Below, piece after piece: positions 24,756 to 34,559 of a stretch of DNA of 64,000 bases. The stretch is from positions 1-64,000 of the forward strand of contig NZ_BCZQ01000029.1 of NCBI RefSeq assembly GCF_001598815.1, written 5' to 3'. The notes beneath the pieces were generated by a model. It had not been told where the DNA came from. It did no database searches and saw only the letters and a list, made by a program, of their open reading frames with translations. Positions within the stretch are counted from its first letter, which is position 1; every line of letters starts with the position of its first letter. The DNA comes from Sphingopyxis terrae subsp. terrae NBRC 15098. Lineage in GTDB: Bacteria > Pseudomonadota > Alphaproteobacteria > Sphingomonadales > Sphingomonadaceae. The translations under genes were made by a program, and so were the position numbers.

Positions 24756-26255
24756 ATGGCGCAGACTTTACCGAGCGCTATGGACTGGTGGGCGCGGATG
24801 CGGCCGAAACAACCGGCCGTCGTGCTTGGCGGCGACCGGCTGAGCTATGGTGACTATAAGGCCTGGTCGGACCGCGTCGCGGCGATGCTGGAGGCCGACG
24901 GGCTGCGGCCCGGTGACCGCGTCGCAATCTGCTCGACCAACAGCCTCGCCTATTGCGCACTGATCATGGGCATCATCCGGGCGGGCGGCATCGTCAATCC
25001 GGTCAATTTCCGATTTACGCCCCGCGAAATTCGCGAGCTTTGCGAAACGACCGAACCGCACTTTGCCTTTGCCGCACCCAAGTTCGAGGCGAATATCGCC
25101 GCAGCGGGACTGGCACCGCGCCCGATGGCCGAAATCGAAGCATTGCGGGATGCCGCACCGGCGTCGCCCGCGCATGATCCGCAGCCTGACGCGCCCGTCG
25201 TCATCATCGCGACGAGCGGCTCGACCGCCACGCCCAAGGGGGTCGTCTTCACCAACCGCTCGATGACCGCCTATGCCGCCTGCTGGTCGCTCGAGGAAAC
25301 ATCCTCGTCGCCCGGCGCGCGCGTGATCAGCCTTGCGCCGCTCAATACCTCGGCGGGCTTCGTCCAGCTCATGCACTATACGGTGCAGGGCTGCACCATC
25401 TTCATGGAGCCCGCCTTCGTTCCAGACGCAATCCTGCAATTGCTGCAGGACGAAAAGATCAACTGCTTCGGGGCTGTGCCGACCTTCTTCGAGGCGATCG
25501 CGCGCGCTCCGGGTTTTTCCGCTGCCGATCTCTCATCGATCCGCCTCGCAACTGCGGGGGGCGCGCGGGTAAGTCGGCAGCTGCTCGATCTCTGGAAGGC
25601 GAAGGGCATCACGATCCGCCAGATCTATGGTCAGACCGAGGTCGGCGGGAACGTGACGATGATGCCCGAGCATCTGGCGATCGAAGAGCCCGAAAAATGC
25701 GGCTGGGGCGGCATCTTCATGGACGTGCGCGTGCTGCGTCCCGACGGCAGCGCCTGCGATCCCGGCGAGCCTGGCGAGATCGTGATGCGATCGCCCGGCA
25801 TGATGCAGGGCTATTGGCGTAATCCCGAGGAAACCGCGAAGGCGATCCGCGACGGCTGGCTGTGGTCGGGCGATATCGGCACGCTCGACGAGCGCGGCCT
25901 GCTGACCTTCGTCGACCGCATGAAGGATTTGATCATCTCGGGCGGTCTCAACATCTCGGCCGCCGAAGTCGAGCGCGTCGTGTGCGAATTTCCGGGCGTT
26001 AGCGAAGCGCTGGCGATCGCGGCGCCCGATCCCAAGTTCGGTGAGACGCCTTTCGTCGTTTATCATGGCACCGCCGAGATCGACGTCGCGGCGTTGATCC
26101 GCCACTGCAATGCCAATCTGTCAAACTACAAGGTACCGCGATACGTCGCCTTTTCGGCCGACCCGCTACCGCGCCTTGCTACTGGAAAATTGTCGAAGCC
26201 TGCGGTGCGCGAGATGTACGCCGGCGCGCACGCGACCATGGAGCGCGTGCGATGA
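24756..26255 (+). CDS. AMP-forming acyl-CoA ligase
   Basis: The 499-residue protein is a class I adenylate-forming enzyme. The phosphate-binding loop reads TSGSTATPKG, the A5-type motif is YGQTEVGG, then GWLWSGDIGTLDERG and the C-terminal KDLIISGGLNISAAEVE hinge region, with a catalytic Lys near TGKLSKPA. It activates a carboxylic acid to its CoA thioester at the expense of ATP. The ATG at 24756 is preceded by GGAGAGGG; the TTG just before it is less likely. It follows the Rieske gene by 37 bases and precedes the P450 by 10. Confidence 0.92.
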   Translation: MAQTLPSAMDWWARMRPKQPAVVLGGDRLSYGDYKAWSDRVAAMLEADGLRPGDRVAICSTNSLAYCALIMGIIRAGGIVNPVNFRFTPREIRELCETTEPHFAFAAPKFEANIAAAGLAPRPMAEIEALRDAAPASPAHDPQPDAPVVIIATSGSTATPKGVVFTNRSMTAYAACWSLEETSSSPGARVISLAPLNTSAGFVQLMHYTVQGCTIFMEPAFVPDAILQLLQDEKINCFGAVPTFFEAIARAPGFSAADLSSIRLATAGGARVSRQLLDLWKAKGITIRQIYGQTEVGGNVTMMPEHLAIEEPEKCGWGGIFMDVRVLRPDGSACDPGEPGEIVMRSPGMMQGYWRNPEETAKAIRDGWLWSGDIGTLDERGLLTFVDRMKDLIISGGLNISAAEVERVVCEFPGVSEALAIAAPDPKFGETPFVVYHGTAEIDVAALIRHCNANLSNYKVPRYVAFSADPLPRLATGKLSKPAVREMYAGAHATMERVR

Positions 26256-26265
26256 GGAGCAAGAC

Positions 26266-27486
26266 ATGACCGCCCCGCAACCGGCCGCAGCGCCCGTTCC
26301 GTCTCATATCCCCGAGCATCTCGTCTTCGATTTCGATATCTACGGCGATGCGCGCATTGGGCCGGATGTGCAGGGCACCTATGCAGCTGCGCTTGCCGAC
26401 GCGCCGAATATCTTCTGGACGCGCCTCAATGGCGGGCACTGGATTGCCAAGAGCTTCGACGCGATCAGCCACATCGTGCTCGATCCGGAACATTTTTCCG
26501 TGCGTGAGATGCAGATTCCGCGCGTCGAAAATCCGCCATTCTTCATTCCCCTCAGTCTCGATCCGCCCGAGAATCTTCCTTATCGCAAGGCGATGATGCC
26601 GATGTTCGGGCCGACCGCGATCAAGGCGCTCGAGCCGCGCATCCGCGAGTGGGCGATCGCGCTGGTCGATGCCGTCGCGGCCAAGGGCGCGTGCGATTTC
26701 CAGGCCGACCTCGCGAAGCTGTTTCCCGTCAGCGTCTTCATGGAACTGATGGGAATGGACCTGTCGCGATTGCGCGATTTTCGTGCGCTCGCCGAGGCGT
26801 TCTTCTCGGCGCAGAATGATGAGGCCGAGATGGGGCGCCTCAGCGCAGCGATCCTCGGCGAAATGAAGGCGCTGATCGAAGCGAAGAAGGCCGCACCCGA
26901 CGACAAGCTTATGTCGCATTTCATTCAGGTCGACATCGGCGGCCGGACGATGAGCGACGAGGAGATCCTCGCGATGAGCTTCGTGCTCTTTCTCGGCGGC
27001 ATGGACACGGTCACTAACGTCACGGGCTTTGCCTTCCAGCAACTCGCCCAGATGCCCGACGTTCAGGCGCGGCTCGCCGCCGACCCCTCGCTCATTCCCG
27101 CCTTCACCGATGAGGCGGTGCGGCTCTATGGCGTGGTCAACACACCGCGCCTGGTGGTGCAGGATCAGCAGATCGGCGAGGCGCAGTTCCGCGCGGGCGA
27201 GATGGTGCTCAATATCCTCTGTCTCGGAAGCCGCGATCCCGCGAAGTTCGAAGCACCAAATATCTTCGACCTCGACCGGAAGAAGACGGCGCATCTGACC
27301 TTCTCTTCGGGGCCGCATCTTTGCGTCGGACATGTCCTTGGTCGCGCCGAACTGCGCATCCTCACCGAGGAATGGGTGCGCCGCATACCGGCCTTCAGGG
27401 CGGCAGCGGGGGCGAAGCATGGCTTTCGCATCGGCACCGTCATGGCGCTCGAAACGCTGCCGCTCGAATGGACGGTAGCGCCCTGA
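26266..27486 (+). CDS. Cytochrome P450
   Basis: This 406-residue soluble P450 has the I-helix motif GGMDT (244-248), the E-x2-R pair Glu283/Arg286 and the haem loop FSSGPHLCVGH with ligand Cys353. It is of the bacterial class I type and needs a ferredoxin; the 2Fe-2S ferredoxin at 34138-34455 is the obvious candidate, but no ferredoxin reductase is in the window. It would hydroxylate the substrate at an unactivated carbon. The ATG at 26266 follows GAGGAGC. The stop overlaps the DUF35 start by one base. Confidence 0.93.
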   Translation: MTAPQPAAAPVPSHIPEHLVFDFDIYGDARIGPDVQGTYAAALADAPNIFWTRLNGGHWIAKSFDAISHIVLDPEHFSVREMQIPRVENPPFFIPLSLDPPENLPYRKAMMPMFGPTAIKALEPRIREWAIALVDAVAAKGACDFQADLAKLFPVSVFMELMGMDLSRLRDFRALAEAFFSAQNDEAEMGRLSAAILGEMKALIEAKKAAPDDKLMSHFIQVDIGGRTMSDEEILAMSFVLFLGGMDTVTNVTGFAFQQLAQMPDVQARLAADPSLIPAFTDEAVRLYGVVNTPRLVVQDQQIGEAQFRAGEMVLNILCLGSRDPAKFEAPNIFDLDRKKTAHLTFSSGPHLCVGHVLGRAELRILTEEWVRRIPAFRAAAGAKHGFRIGTVMALETLPLEWTVAP

Positions 27487-27884
27487 TGATGCACGCGAAC
27501 GACGGCGCCGACGCGCCCTATTGGAACGGGTTGGCCGAAGGCCGCTTGCTTTTGCCGCGTTGCCGTTGCGGCGACTGGTTATGGCCCGCCGCTAACCACT
27601 GCGCTGCATGCGGCGGCGAAGAGATCGCCTGGGTCGATCGGCCTATGCGTGCGACGATCTTTTCCTGGACGCGCACCTGGCATCGCTTCGGCTTGACCGA
27701 GAGCCTTGACCTGCCGTTCGTGTCGATCGTCGCGACGATCGACGATTGCGGCATCCGCCTGCTCGGACGCCTCGACGACCCCGATCAGCTCGATCCTGTC
27801 ATCGGCGAAGCGATCGCCGGGCGCAGCGGCGCGACCCGCGTCGAGGGCCGCGACATTCCAACGATTATCTGGAGCCGCGGCTGA
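27486..27884 (+). CDS. DUF35 zinc-ribbon/OB-fold acyl-CoA-binding protein
   Basis: The 132-residue protein begins with a rubredoxin-like zinc ribbon (CRCGDW then CAACGGE) followed by an OB-fold containing TIFSWTRTWH and DLPFVSIVATID. DUF35 proteins bind acyl-CoA and pair with thiolase-fold enzymes; in steroid side-chain degradation a DUF35 unit is needed by the aldolase Ltp2. Here it overlaps the P450 stop and the thiolase-fold start by one base each, so a complex with the thiolase-fold protein is very likely. The usual fused MaoC hydratase is missing. Confidence 0.88.
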   Translation: MMHANDGADAPYWNGLAEGRLLLPRCRCGDWLWPAANHCAACGGEEIAWVDRPMRATIFSWTRTWHRFGLTESLDLPFVSIVATIDDCGIRLLGRLDDPDQLDPVIGEAIAGRSGATRVEGRDIPTIIWSRG

Positions 27885-29050
27885 TGCATCCGCTTTACGG
27901 TACCACCGCCGTCGCCGGAGTCGGGCTGCGCCAATATAAGCGCGGTGCTTCGCCGCTCCCCGAACAGGCTGTGCTGGTCGAGGCGATCCTCGCCGCTTGC
28001 GCCGACGCGGGCTTCGACCCTGCGGACGTCGATGGCTTCGTCTCCTATGGCGACGACAAGAATGAGCCCGTCCAGTTGATGCCTGCGCTCGGCACCCGCG
28101 AGCTCAAATGGTCGAGTGTCGTCTGGGGCGGCGGCGGCGGCGGCGTCGCTGGCGCGTTCGGGCTGGCGGCGGCGGCGATCCTGTCGGGGCAGGCGAGCGC
28201 GGTGATCGTTTTCCGCGCGTTGGTCGAAGGATCGAGCGGCCGGCTGTCGGCAGCGGTGATGGCGCATCACCTCAACGATCATATGCTCGCGGCCGGGATC
28301 GTTGCACCGGCTCAGGTGTGCGCGATCCGCGCCAATCGCATGTATGAGCATCACGGCGTGCCAGCTTCGGTTGCCGAAGAACTGGTCCGCGCCTCCTATT
28401 ATCATGGATCGCGTAACCCCGAGGCCGTGGCTTTCGGCCAAGCGTTCGATCTTGAAGAGATGCGCAGCTCGCGGTGGATTGCCGAACCCTTCCGCCTCTT
28501 CGACTGCAGCCGCGAGAATGACGGTGCCGCCGCGTTCCTCATGGTTTCGGCCGACCGCGCGCGCGATCTGAAGAGGCCCACGGTGTATCTGCTCGGCTGC
28601 GCCAACGGCGCCGAAAAAGGGTGGGGCGATCTTCTGGAAAATGATGACGAGGCGTTGTACCCGACGGCCGGCTTCCGCTCGATTGCGCGGCGCCTCTACG
28701 CCGATACCGGATTGTCGCCCGCTGATATCGACGTGGTGCAGCTTTACGAGAATTTCAGCGCGCAGGGCGTCGCGTCGCTGATCGACCATGGCTTTTGCAC
28801 ATACGAGAATGTCGCCGAGGTCGTGCGCTTCGACAATCTGGTTGCGCCGACGGGCAAGCTGCCGGTGAACACCGGCGGCGGCAACTTTGCGCAAGGCTTC
28901 ATCCACGGAATTGGCACCGCCTATGAGGCGGTGAAGCAATTGCGCGGCGAGTCCGCAAACCCGGTACCCAATGCGAAAATCTGCCTGCTCGCGGGCGGTC
29001 CGGGCGCGCCGACGGTCAGTTCGGCGATCTTCGGAAGCGAAGTGCCTTAG
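27884..29050 (+). CDS. Thiolase-fold protein lacking the active Cys, Ltp2-like aldolase candidate
   Basis: The 388-residue protein has the SCPx/lipid-transfer thiolase fold: a C-terminal half with DIDVVQLYENFSAQGV and the loop NTGGGNFAQGFIHGIG. At the place of the nucleophilic Cys of true thiolases it has a run of glycines (WGGGGGGVAGA), and the following AVIVFRALVEGSSGR matches Ltp-type proteins. Loss of this Cys together with a DUF35 partner is the hallmark of Ltp2-type retro-aldolases, which cut a beta-hydroxyacyl-CoA. The gene is the last of the Rieske operon. The aldolase assignment is inference; a non-catalytic lipid-transfer thiolase is the alternative. Confidence 0.8.
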   Translation: MHPLYGTTAVAGVGLRQYKRGASPLPEQAVLVEAILAACADAGFDPADVDGFVSYGDDKNEPVQLMPALGTRELKWSSVVWGGGGGGVAGAFGLAAAAILSGQASAVIVFRALVEGSSGRLSAAVMAHHLNDHMLAAGIVAPAQVCAIRANRMYEHHGVPASVAEELVRASYYHGSRNPEAVAFGQAFDLEEMRSSRWIAEPFRLFDCSRENDGAAAFLMVSADRARDLKRPTVYLLGCANGAEKGWGDLLENDDEALYPTAGFRSIARRLYADTGLSPADIDVVQLYENFSAQGVASLIDHGFCTYENVAEVVRFDNLVAPTGKLPVNTGGGNFAQGFIHGIGTAYEAVKQLRGESANPVPNAKICLLAGGPGAPTVSSAIFGSEVP

Positions 29051-29056
29051 CCTGGC

Positions 29057-29701
29057 TCAGGCGGCTGCCGACTTGAGCGACTTTCCCATCGTGCCCTGTT
29101 CCAGCCGGGCGCGCACGCCGGTGAGGAATATGCGCAGCGATTCGACAAACAACTCTTCGTCATCGAACGGGCTATCGGCGATCGCCTTGGCCAGATTGGG
29201 GTATTTGCCAGGGTCGACGAATGGCATCGGGTCGACCCCGCGTGCGCGGGCCGCGGCCTCGAAGAGTGCGGTGCCATAGGTCAGACGTTCGATGGCCTCG
29301 ATCACGACGAGCTGGATTGAGGTCGGGAAGGGTTCGTCACGCGCTGCGCGGTCATAGGCTGCGAGTAGCATATGCTTCGGAAAATAGCGCAGGATCAGTG
29401 GCGCGGCATTGGGGTGCTTCAGCATCGCCCGGCGGGTCGAGACGCAGATAGCGACGATGCGTTCCTCATAGGATTCGTCGCCGCTGTCCATCAGCGTGAT
29501 GCGCACCAGCATGATGCGCGCAACTTCCTGAAGCAGCTCTGACTTGTCCTTGAAATGATGGTAAAGCGATGGCGGGCGTACGCCGAGCTTCTTCGCCACA
29601 AGGCCGAGGCTCAGCTCCTCAAGCCCATGTTCGTCGATCACCTCGAGTGCGGCTTCGGCCGCACTGCTGCGCGAGATCAGCGGTTTGGAAGGTCTTGCCA
29701 A
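29057..29701 (-). CDS. TetR-family transcriptional regulator
   Basis: The 214-residue protein has an N-terminal helix-turn-helix of TetR type (LGVRPPSLYHHFKDKSELL) and an all-helical ligand-binding domain. It lies in the middle of the catabolic regulon, convergent with the thiolase-fold gene. Its likely sites are the four related 13-bp palindromes at 18103, 23478, 30521 and 31527. None is seen upstream of its own start. It is probably a repressor released by a pathway acyl-CoA or the substrate. Confidence 0.9.
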   Translation of the reverse strand: MARPSKPLISRSSAAEAALEVIDEHGLEELSLGLVAKKLGVRPPSLYHHFKDKSELLQEVARIMLVRITLMDSGDESYEERIVAICVSTRRAMLKHPNAAPLILRYFPKHMLLAAYDRAARDEPFPTSIQLVVIEAIERLTYGTALFEAAARARGVDPMPFVDPGKYPNLAKAIADSPFDDEELFVESLRIFLTGVRARLEQGTMGKSLKSAAA

Positions 29702-29777
29702 GAAACTATCCCCTGTTTCGGCCGCTCATGGCAGCCGGGACGCGTGGGCGCCAGCCTAAAAGGAGTCGGTTTACCGC

Positions 29778-30497
29778 TCACCGCAGCATCAGGCCGCCGT
29801 CGACGACCAGGCTCTGGCCAGTGATATACGAGGCTTCAGCCGATGCGAGGAACAGCGTGGCGGCCGCCACTTCGGGCGGCATTCCAAAACGGCGCAGGGG
29901 AATCGCACGCAGCGTATTGCCGGCCTTGCGCTCGTCGGCGCGGACCTCGGCGGTCATCCGCGTCTCGATGAAACCGGGTGCCACCATATTGACGCGCACG
30001 CCATCGCGCGCCCACTGGTCGGCGACCGCGCGGGTGAAGCCGAGCAGTCCAGTCTTGCTGGCGGTATAGGCCGGGGCATAGCCGATCGCGATGAAGCTCG
30101 CGCATGAACCGACATTGACGATGCAGCCGCCCCGATCGCGCAGGGCTGGGTGGAACAGATAGCAAAGCTCGACCGCCGCGTTGAGATTGACCTCGATTAC
30201 GTGGCCATAGCCCTCCATTGAATATTCATCGGGGTGGGACTGACCGGCATTGTTGACGAGAATGTCGATGGGCCCGGCAGCCTCGACGAGCGCGACACGG
30301 TTGGCGGGCTGGTCCAGGCGAGCGCGGATATAGGTAAAGCGCGACAGATCGTCCTCATAATCCGCGCCATTCGCCCGCGTACCAGTAATGACGACATCGG
30401 CCCCCGCATCGGCAAAGGCTTCCGCGATGCCGAGCCCGATCCCCTGTGTGCCGCCAGTGACGAGCACGCGCTTCCTCTGAAAGTCGAACCGGATCAT
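29778..30497 (-). CDS. Short-chain dehydrogenase/reductase
   Basis: At 239 residues this is a classical SDR. It has the cofactor loop TGGTQGIG, NNAG, the catalytic Ser in VGSCAS, the Y-x3-K motif YTASK and the C-terminal ITGQSLVVDGG. It would interconvert an alcohol and ketone with NAD(P). The ATG at 30497 follows AAGGAA; reading from further upstream adds 28 residues without homology and covers the predicted operator. It is divergent from the alpha/beta hydrolase gene, with operator C between them. Confidence 0.92.
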   Translation of the reverse strand: MIRFDFQRKRVLVTGGTQGIGLGIAEAFADAGADVVITGTRANGADYEDDLSRFTYIRARLDQPANRVALVEAAGPIDILVNNAGQSHPDEYSMEGYGHVIEVNLNAAVELCYLFHPALRDRGGCIVNVGSCASFIAIGYAPAYTASKTGLLGFTRAVADQWARDGVRVNMVAPGFIETRMTAEVRADERKAGNTLRAIPLRRFGMPPEVAAATLFLASAEASYITGQSLVVDGGLMLR

Positions 30498-30520
30498 GTC
30501 GCTGTTCCTTATCCATAAAA

Positions 30521-30533
30521 CTATTGACGTTAG
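30521..30533. promoter_or_regulatory. Predicted TetR operator C
   Basis: CTATTGACGTTAG is an imperfect palindrome of the same form as operators A and B, followed by the same flank (ATAAAG). It lies between the SDR (minus) and the alpha/beta hydrolase (plus) and should control both. Confidence 0.66.
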
Positions 30534-30579
30534 ATAAAGCGAAGCGCAATCCTTTTGCAAGCAAGAGAGAGGATGCAGC

Positions 30580-31443
30580 ATGGCGAACGGATTGCGGCGC
30601 GCGATTTTCGTCGCGCGCGATGGCGTCAGGCTCGTCGCGGATTGCGGTGGTCGTACGGACGCGCCGGCGGTGATCCTGCTTCACGGCGGCGGGCAGACGC
30701 GGCACAGCTGGAGCCATGCGGTCGATCATCTGCTGGCGACCGGCTTTCAGGTCATCAGCTATGATGCGCGGGGGCATGGCGAAAGCGACTGGTCGCCCGA
30801 AGGAGCCTATCGGCTCGCCGATCGCGCCGGAGATCTTGCGGCGGTAGCGGCATCGCTCGCGGTCCCGTTCGTTCTGGTCGGCGCGTCGCTCGGTGGCGCG
30901 ACATCGATCGTTGCCGTGGATCGCGGGCTGCGTCCGGCGGGGCTGGTTCTGGTCGATATCGTTCCCGAACCCGACCCGCGCGGGATCGATCGCATTGTTT
31001 CCTTCATGCGGGGTCACCCCGACGGCTTTGCGACAATTGATGAGGCGGTTGCTGCCGTCGCCGCCTACAATCCCGGACGCGCCGTCGCGCCTGACGGAAG
31101 GGGGCTGATGAAGAACCTGCGCGAAGGGAATGACGGTCGACTTCGCTGGCACTGGGACCCGCGCATCATCGCCGACGAGCCCTCGCATCATCACCGCGTC
31201 GTCCAGCGCGCGACAGGCACGCTGGCTGCGAGGCCCGACCTTCCTGTGCTGCTCGTCCGGGGGCTGTCGAGCGACGTCGTCAGCGATGCGGGCGTCGATG
31301 CCTTTCGCGCCACATTGCCATGGCTCGAACTGGTCGATGTGGCAGGGGCGGGGCACATGGTCGCGGGGGATCGAAACGACGCGTTCAGCGATGCGGTAGT
31401 CGGATTCGCGCGGCGCACTTTGTCGGTCAAAGCCTCGCACTGA
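30580..31443 (+). CDS. Alpha/beta hydrolase
   Basis: The 287-residue protein has the alpha/beta-hydrolase layout: HGGGQTRHSW as oxyanion turn, YDARGHGESD, the nucleophile elbow GASLGGA, and a C-terminal GAGHMVAGD with the catalytic His. It is close to epoxide hydrolase/esterase-type members; an ester or lactone substrate is plausible. The ATG at 30580 follows AGAGAGAGG. It is regulated with the SDR by operator C and is followed by the TonB receptor. Confidence 0.9.
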   Translation: MANGLRRAIFVARDGVRLVADCGGRTDAPAVILLHGGGQTRHSWSHAVDHLLATGFQVISYDARGHGESDWSPEGAYRLADRAGDLAAVAASLAVPFVLVGASLGGATSIVAVDRGLRPAGLVLVDIVPEPDPRGIDRIVSFMRGHPDGFATIDEAVAAVAAYNPGRAVAPDGRGLMKNLREGNDGRLRWHWDPRIIADEPSHHHRVVQRATGTLAARPDLPVLLVRGLSSDVVSDAGVDAFRATLPWLELVDVAGAGHMVAGDRNDAFSDAVVGFARRTLSVKASH

Positions 31444-31526
31444 TCCATATATATTATAATAAATCAGTGCTTTGAGGAGATTTTCCAAAAACCTTACGTC
31501 GTTAAATTTCTCGATTGACTTAAAAT

Positions 31527-31539
31527 CTAATGAGGATAG
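31527..31539. promoter_or_regulatory. Predicted TetR operator D (weak)
   Basis: CTAATGAGGATAG matches the left arm of operator A fully and the right arm partly, and is followed by GTTA like operator B. It lies 54 bases before the TonB receptor start, just after a TTGACT box (31515-31520). It is the least certain of the four sites. Confidence 0.5.
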
Positions 31540-31592
31540 GTTATTGCTCAAGGACCGCGCATGACGGTCTGTTTTATGGGAGAGGATCTGTC

Positions 31593-34055
31593 ATGGACCG
31601 CCGTGCTTCATTTCGTGCTGCTCGCTACACCTGTCTTGCATCGATTATGGCGGCTGCGGGAATGGCCGTTCCGGCCTTCGCCCAGACCCCCGCCGCCGCC
31701 TCGGCTCCGACCGCCGACCCATCGAATGCCACGCCGACCGAGGGCGAGATCATCGTCACCGCGCGCCGCCGCGACGAGCGTCTGATCGATGCGCCTGTTG
31801 CCATAACGGCGCTGGGTGGCGCCGCGCTCGACAATTACGCGGTCACCGAATTCAGCGACATGGCATCGCTCGTTCCGACGATGGTGGCGGGTAAGGCCGC
31901 ATCGGGATCCTCTGCGAGCATCTTCCTGCGCGGCGTCGGCTCGACCGCGCTCAGCGCAGGCTTCGACCAGTCGGTGTCCTTCGTCGTCGATGGCATGCCG
32001 ATGAGCCGCGGGCGGGAAATCAGCCTCAGCCAGTATGACGTTCAGCGCATCGAGGTGCTCAAGGGGCCGCAGGCCCTGTTCTTTGGCAAAAATGCGACTG
32101 GCGGCCTGATTTCGGTGACGACGAACAGCCCCAAGGATATATTCGAAGCGGGCTTCAAGGCTGGCTATGGCTTCGAGGCGCAGGAAAAATATGGCGAAGG
32201 CTATATTTCGGGGCCGCTCGCTGAGGGCCTTCGTGCCCGTCTGGCTTTCCGCATCTCTGACAGTGAGGGCGCATTCACCAATACGGCGGCAGAAACCTAC
32301 ATTGACCCGCTGGGTATGGAGCGCCACCGCAACAGCAAATATCGCGGCTATGGCACGACCTATAGCGGCCGCCTGACACTCGAATGGGATGCGGCTCCCA
32401 ACCTGACCTTCCAGCTCAAGACCGGCTACACCGACCAGAAGGACGGCGGGCCGACCGATATTCTTGAACGCATCTGCGGCGGCGGCCGCACGACGCCCTT
32501 TTCGCCCGACCCCTTCGGAGCGGGTGTTGGTATTCCGCCGAGCCCCAATGCCGATTGCACGGTCAATGGTCGCTCGGACAGCGCGACGATCCCGCTTGCC
32601 GTGGCCGAGGCCAATTATCGCTACGCCGGCGACGGGCGCATGTATTCGCGCTTGAAATCGGGTTTCGGAATCCTGACCGCGACGCTGACGAGCAATGTGT
32701 TCGACGTGACATCGATCACCTCCTACTATCGCTTCAAGCAGACCGACCTCAACAATGTGTCGGGCGAGGCCTATCCTGCGACCTTCTCGCAGCTTGCCGA
32801 CTATCGTCAGACGTCGGAGGAACTGCGCTTCCAGTCGAAATGGGGCGGACCGGTGAACCTGCTGTTCGGCCTCTTCGCATCCAGCAACAAGTTCATCTTC
32901 AACACAGATGCCTATATTTTCCCTGTTCCGATCAGTCCCGTGACCGATACCTACGTCACCTTCAAGCGCGACAACGGCTTTTCGGGCAGTTCGATGTCCG
33001 CGTTCGGTGAGGTCACGGCAAATCTGTCGGACTCGATCGAGCTCGCGGGCGGTGCACGGTGGAGCTATGAATCGCGTGACAGCTACCAGGCATCGCTGCC
33101 GGCGCATCTCGCTTTTGCCGCGGCTTTTCCAGGCGATCTGCGCCTCGACGACCGTTACCGCGAGAGCGACGTGTCCCCGCAGGTGACGCTTCGTTACAAG
33201 CCGTCTCGCGACCTGACTTTCTATGCAGCGTACAAGGAAGGCTTCAAGTCGGGCGGGTTCAACATCTCGCAGACGTTGACGCCAGCCGCGACCGTAGCGG
33301 CGGGACAGTTCGGCGCCGAGCGCGCCCGCGGCGGCGAGGTGGGGGCGCGTGCGATCCTGCTGGGCGGTGCCTTGTCGCTTAACGCGACGGCTTATTATTA
33401 TGATTATCTCGACCTACAGGTACAGAATTTCGACCCCGTCACCATCGGACAAGTGGTGGCAAATGCGGGCACCTTGCGCGTCAAGGGCGTCGAGGGCGAC
33501 TTCAATTGGCGGCTGGGCAGTTTCTCGCTGCGCGGCGCGGCCGCGTACAACAACGCCAGCTACAAGGATTATATTGGCCAATGCTATGGCGGCCAGACGA
33601 TCTCAGCCGGCTGTAACCTGCTCGCAGGACCGAGCGGAGCCTTTACCAGCCAGAATTACGACGGACGCACTCCGCCAAAGGCGCCGCGTTTCGCGGGGCG
33701 GTTCGGAGCGAGCTATGAGGCGCCGCTGACGGACTCGGGCTGGACGCTGCAATTGTCGAGCGACGTCAGCTACACGTCAAAATATAATTTCACCGACACG
33801 CTGCGCCCCGACGCTGTGCAAAAAGCCTATGCCAAGCTCGATGCCGCGCTGCGCATCAACGGTCCGGGCGATCGCTGGACGATCGGCCTGATCGGACGAA
33901 ATCTGACGAACAAGCTGGTCGTGACGGCAGCCAACGATATTCCGTTCGCTGGCGGCACGGGAACCGGAACCGCCGGGCCGGGCGTCCTCGCCGACATGTC
34001 GGCGTTCGTTGACAACCACCGCGAAATTTATCTCGAGGTCGGTTTCAAGTTTTGA
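31593..34055 (+). CDS. TonB-dependent outer-membrane receptor
   Basis: The 820-residue protein has a signal peptide ending AVPAFAQ, a TonB box-like stretch [12 protein letters not shown], a plug domain ([29 protein letters not shown]) and a beta-barrel ending with aromatic Phe (EVGFKF). It is of the sphingomonad type often coupled to catabolic operons, so it should import the substrate of this regulon rather than a siderophore. The ATG at 31593 follows GGGAGAGG. Operator D lies upstream. The 2Fe-2S ferredoxin gene follows 82 bases later. Confidence 0.93.
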   Translation: MDRRASFRAARYTCLASIMAAAGMAVPAFAQTPAAASAPTADPSNATPTEGEIIVTARRRDERLIDAPVAITALGGAALDNYAVTEFSDMASLVPTMVAGKAASGSSASIFLRGVGSTALSAGFDQSVSFVVDGMPMSRGREISLSQYDVQRIEVLKGPQALFFGKNATGGLISVTTNSPKDIFEAGFKAGYGFEAQEKYGEGYISGPLAEGLRARLAFRISDSEGAFTNTAAETYIDPLGMERHRNSKYRGYGTTYSGRLTLEWDAAPNLTFQLKTGYTDQKDGGPTDILERICGGGRTTPFSPDPFGAGVGIPPSPNADCTVNGRSDSATIPLAVAEANYRYAGDGRMYSRLKSGFGILTATLTSNVFDVTSITSYYRFKQTDLNNVSGEAYPATFSQLADYRQTSEELRFQSKWGGPVNLLFGLFASSNKFIFNTDAYIFPVPISPVTDTYVTFKRDNGFSGSSMSAFGEVTANLSDSIELAGGARWSYESRDSYQASLPAHLAFAAAFPGDLRLDDRYRESDVSPQVTLRYKPSRDLTFYAAYKEGFKSGGFNISQTLTPAATVAAGQFGAERARGGEVGARAILLGGALSLNATAYYYDYLDLQVQNFDPVTIGQVVANAGTLRVKGVEGDFNWRLGSFSLRGAAAYNNASYKDYIGQCYGGQTISAGCNLLAGPSGAFTSQNYDGRTPPKAPRFAGRFGASYEAPLTDSGWTLQLSSDVSYTSKYNFTDTLRPDAVQKAYAKLDAALRINGPGDRWTIGLIGRNLTNKLVVTAANDIPFAGGTGTGTAGPGVLADMSAFVDNHREIYLEVGFKF

Positions 34056-34137
34056 TCGGTTACGAGCAAATCGGCGAGGGCCTGCCCGTTGTGGCGGGTC
34101 TTCTTCCACGCGCGCGCGCAAGTGCAGGGGAGCGCCT

Positions 34138-34455
34138 ATGGCAAAGCTGATTGTCGTGACACGCGACGGGACCGAGCACGAGATCGAGGCCGACACCAGC
34201 CTGACCGTGATGGAAAATATCCGCGACGCGGGCTTCGACGAACTGCTCGCGCTGTGCGGCGGTTGCTGCTCGTGCGCGACGTGCCACGTCCATATCGAGG
34301 GTGGCAACAAGGGCGCGATGCCGGCGATGAGCGAGGACGAGAACGACCTGCTCGATTCGACCACCGACCGCGACGACGCCTCTCGCCTGTCGTGCCAAAT
34401 CCTGTTCAGCGACGCGCTCGACGGCCTCCGCGTGCGGATCGCCGCCGAGGACTGA
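34138..34455 (+). CDS. Adrenodoxin-type 2Fe-2S ferredoxin
   Basis: The 105-residue protein has the C-x5-C-x2-C...C cluster motif of P450-type ferredoxins: Cys40, Cys46, Cys49 ([11 protein letters not shown]) and Cys86 (SRLSCQ). It carries two extra cysteines at 43 and 44 inside the loop. It should pass electrons from a reductase, not encoded here, to the P450 or the Rieske oxygenase of this cluster. The ATG at 34138 is preceded by AGGGGAG. Confidence 0.92.
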   Translation: MAKLIVVTRDGTEHEIEADTSLTVMENIRDAGFDELLALCGGCCSCATCHVHIEGGNKGAMPAMSEDENDLLDSTTDRDDASRLSCQILFSDALDGLRVRIAAED

Positions 34456-34559
34456 AGCAGCCGGGCAGCGTCCGGTTTCTCAAACAGCCGTCCAAAAGCC
34501 GACAGTCAGCAAACGGCCAAAACCGACGTGTTCAGCGCAGTTGACTGTCTGGGCGGGGG

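Noticed and set aside
31608..33107. 499-codon open frame on the minus strand
   Set aside because: It is antisense to the first TonB receptor, with shadow composition and no start signal.
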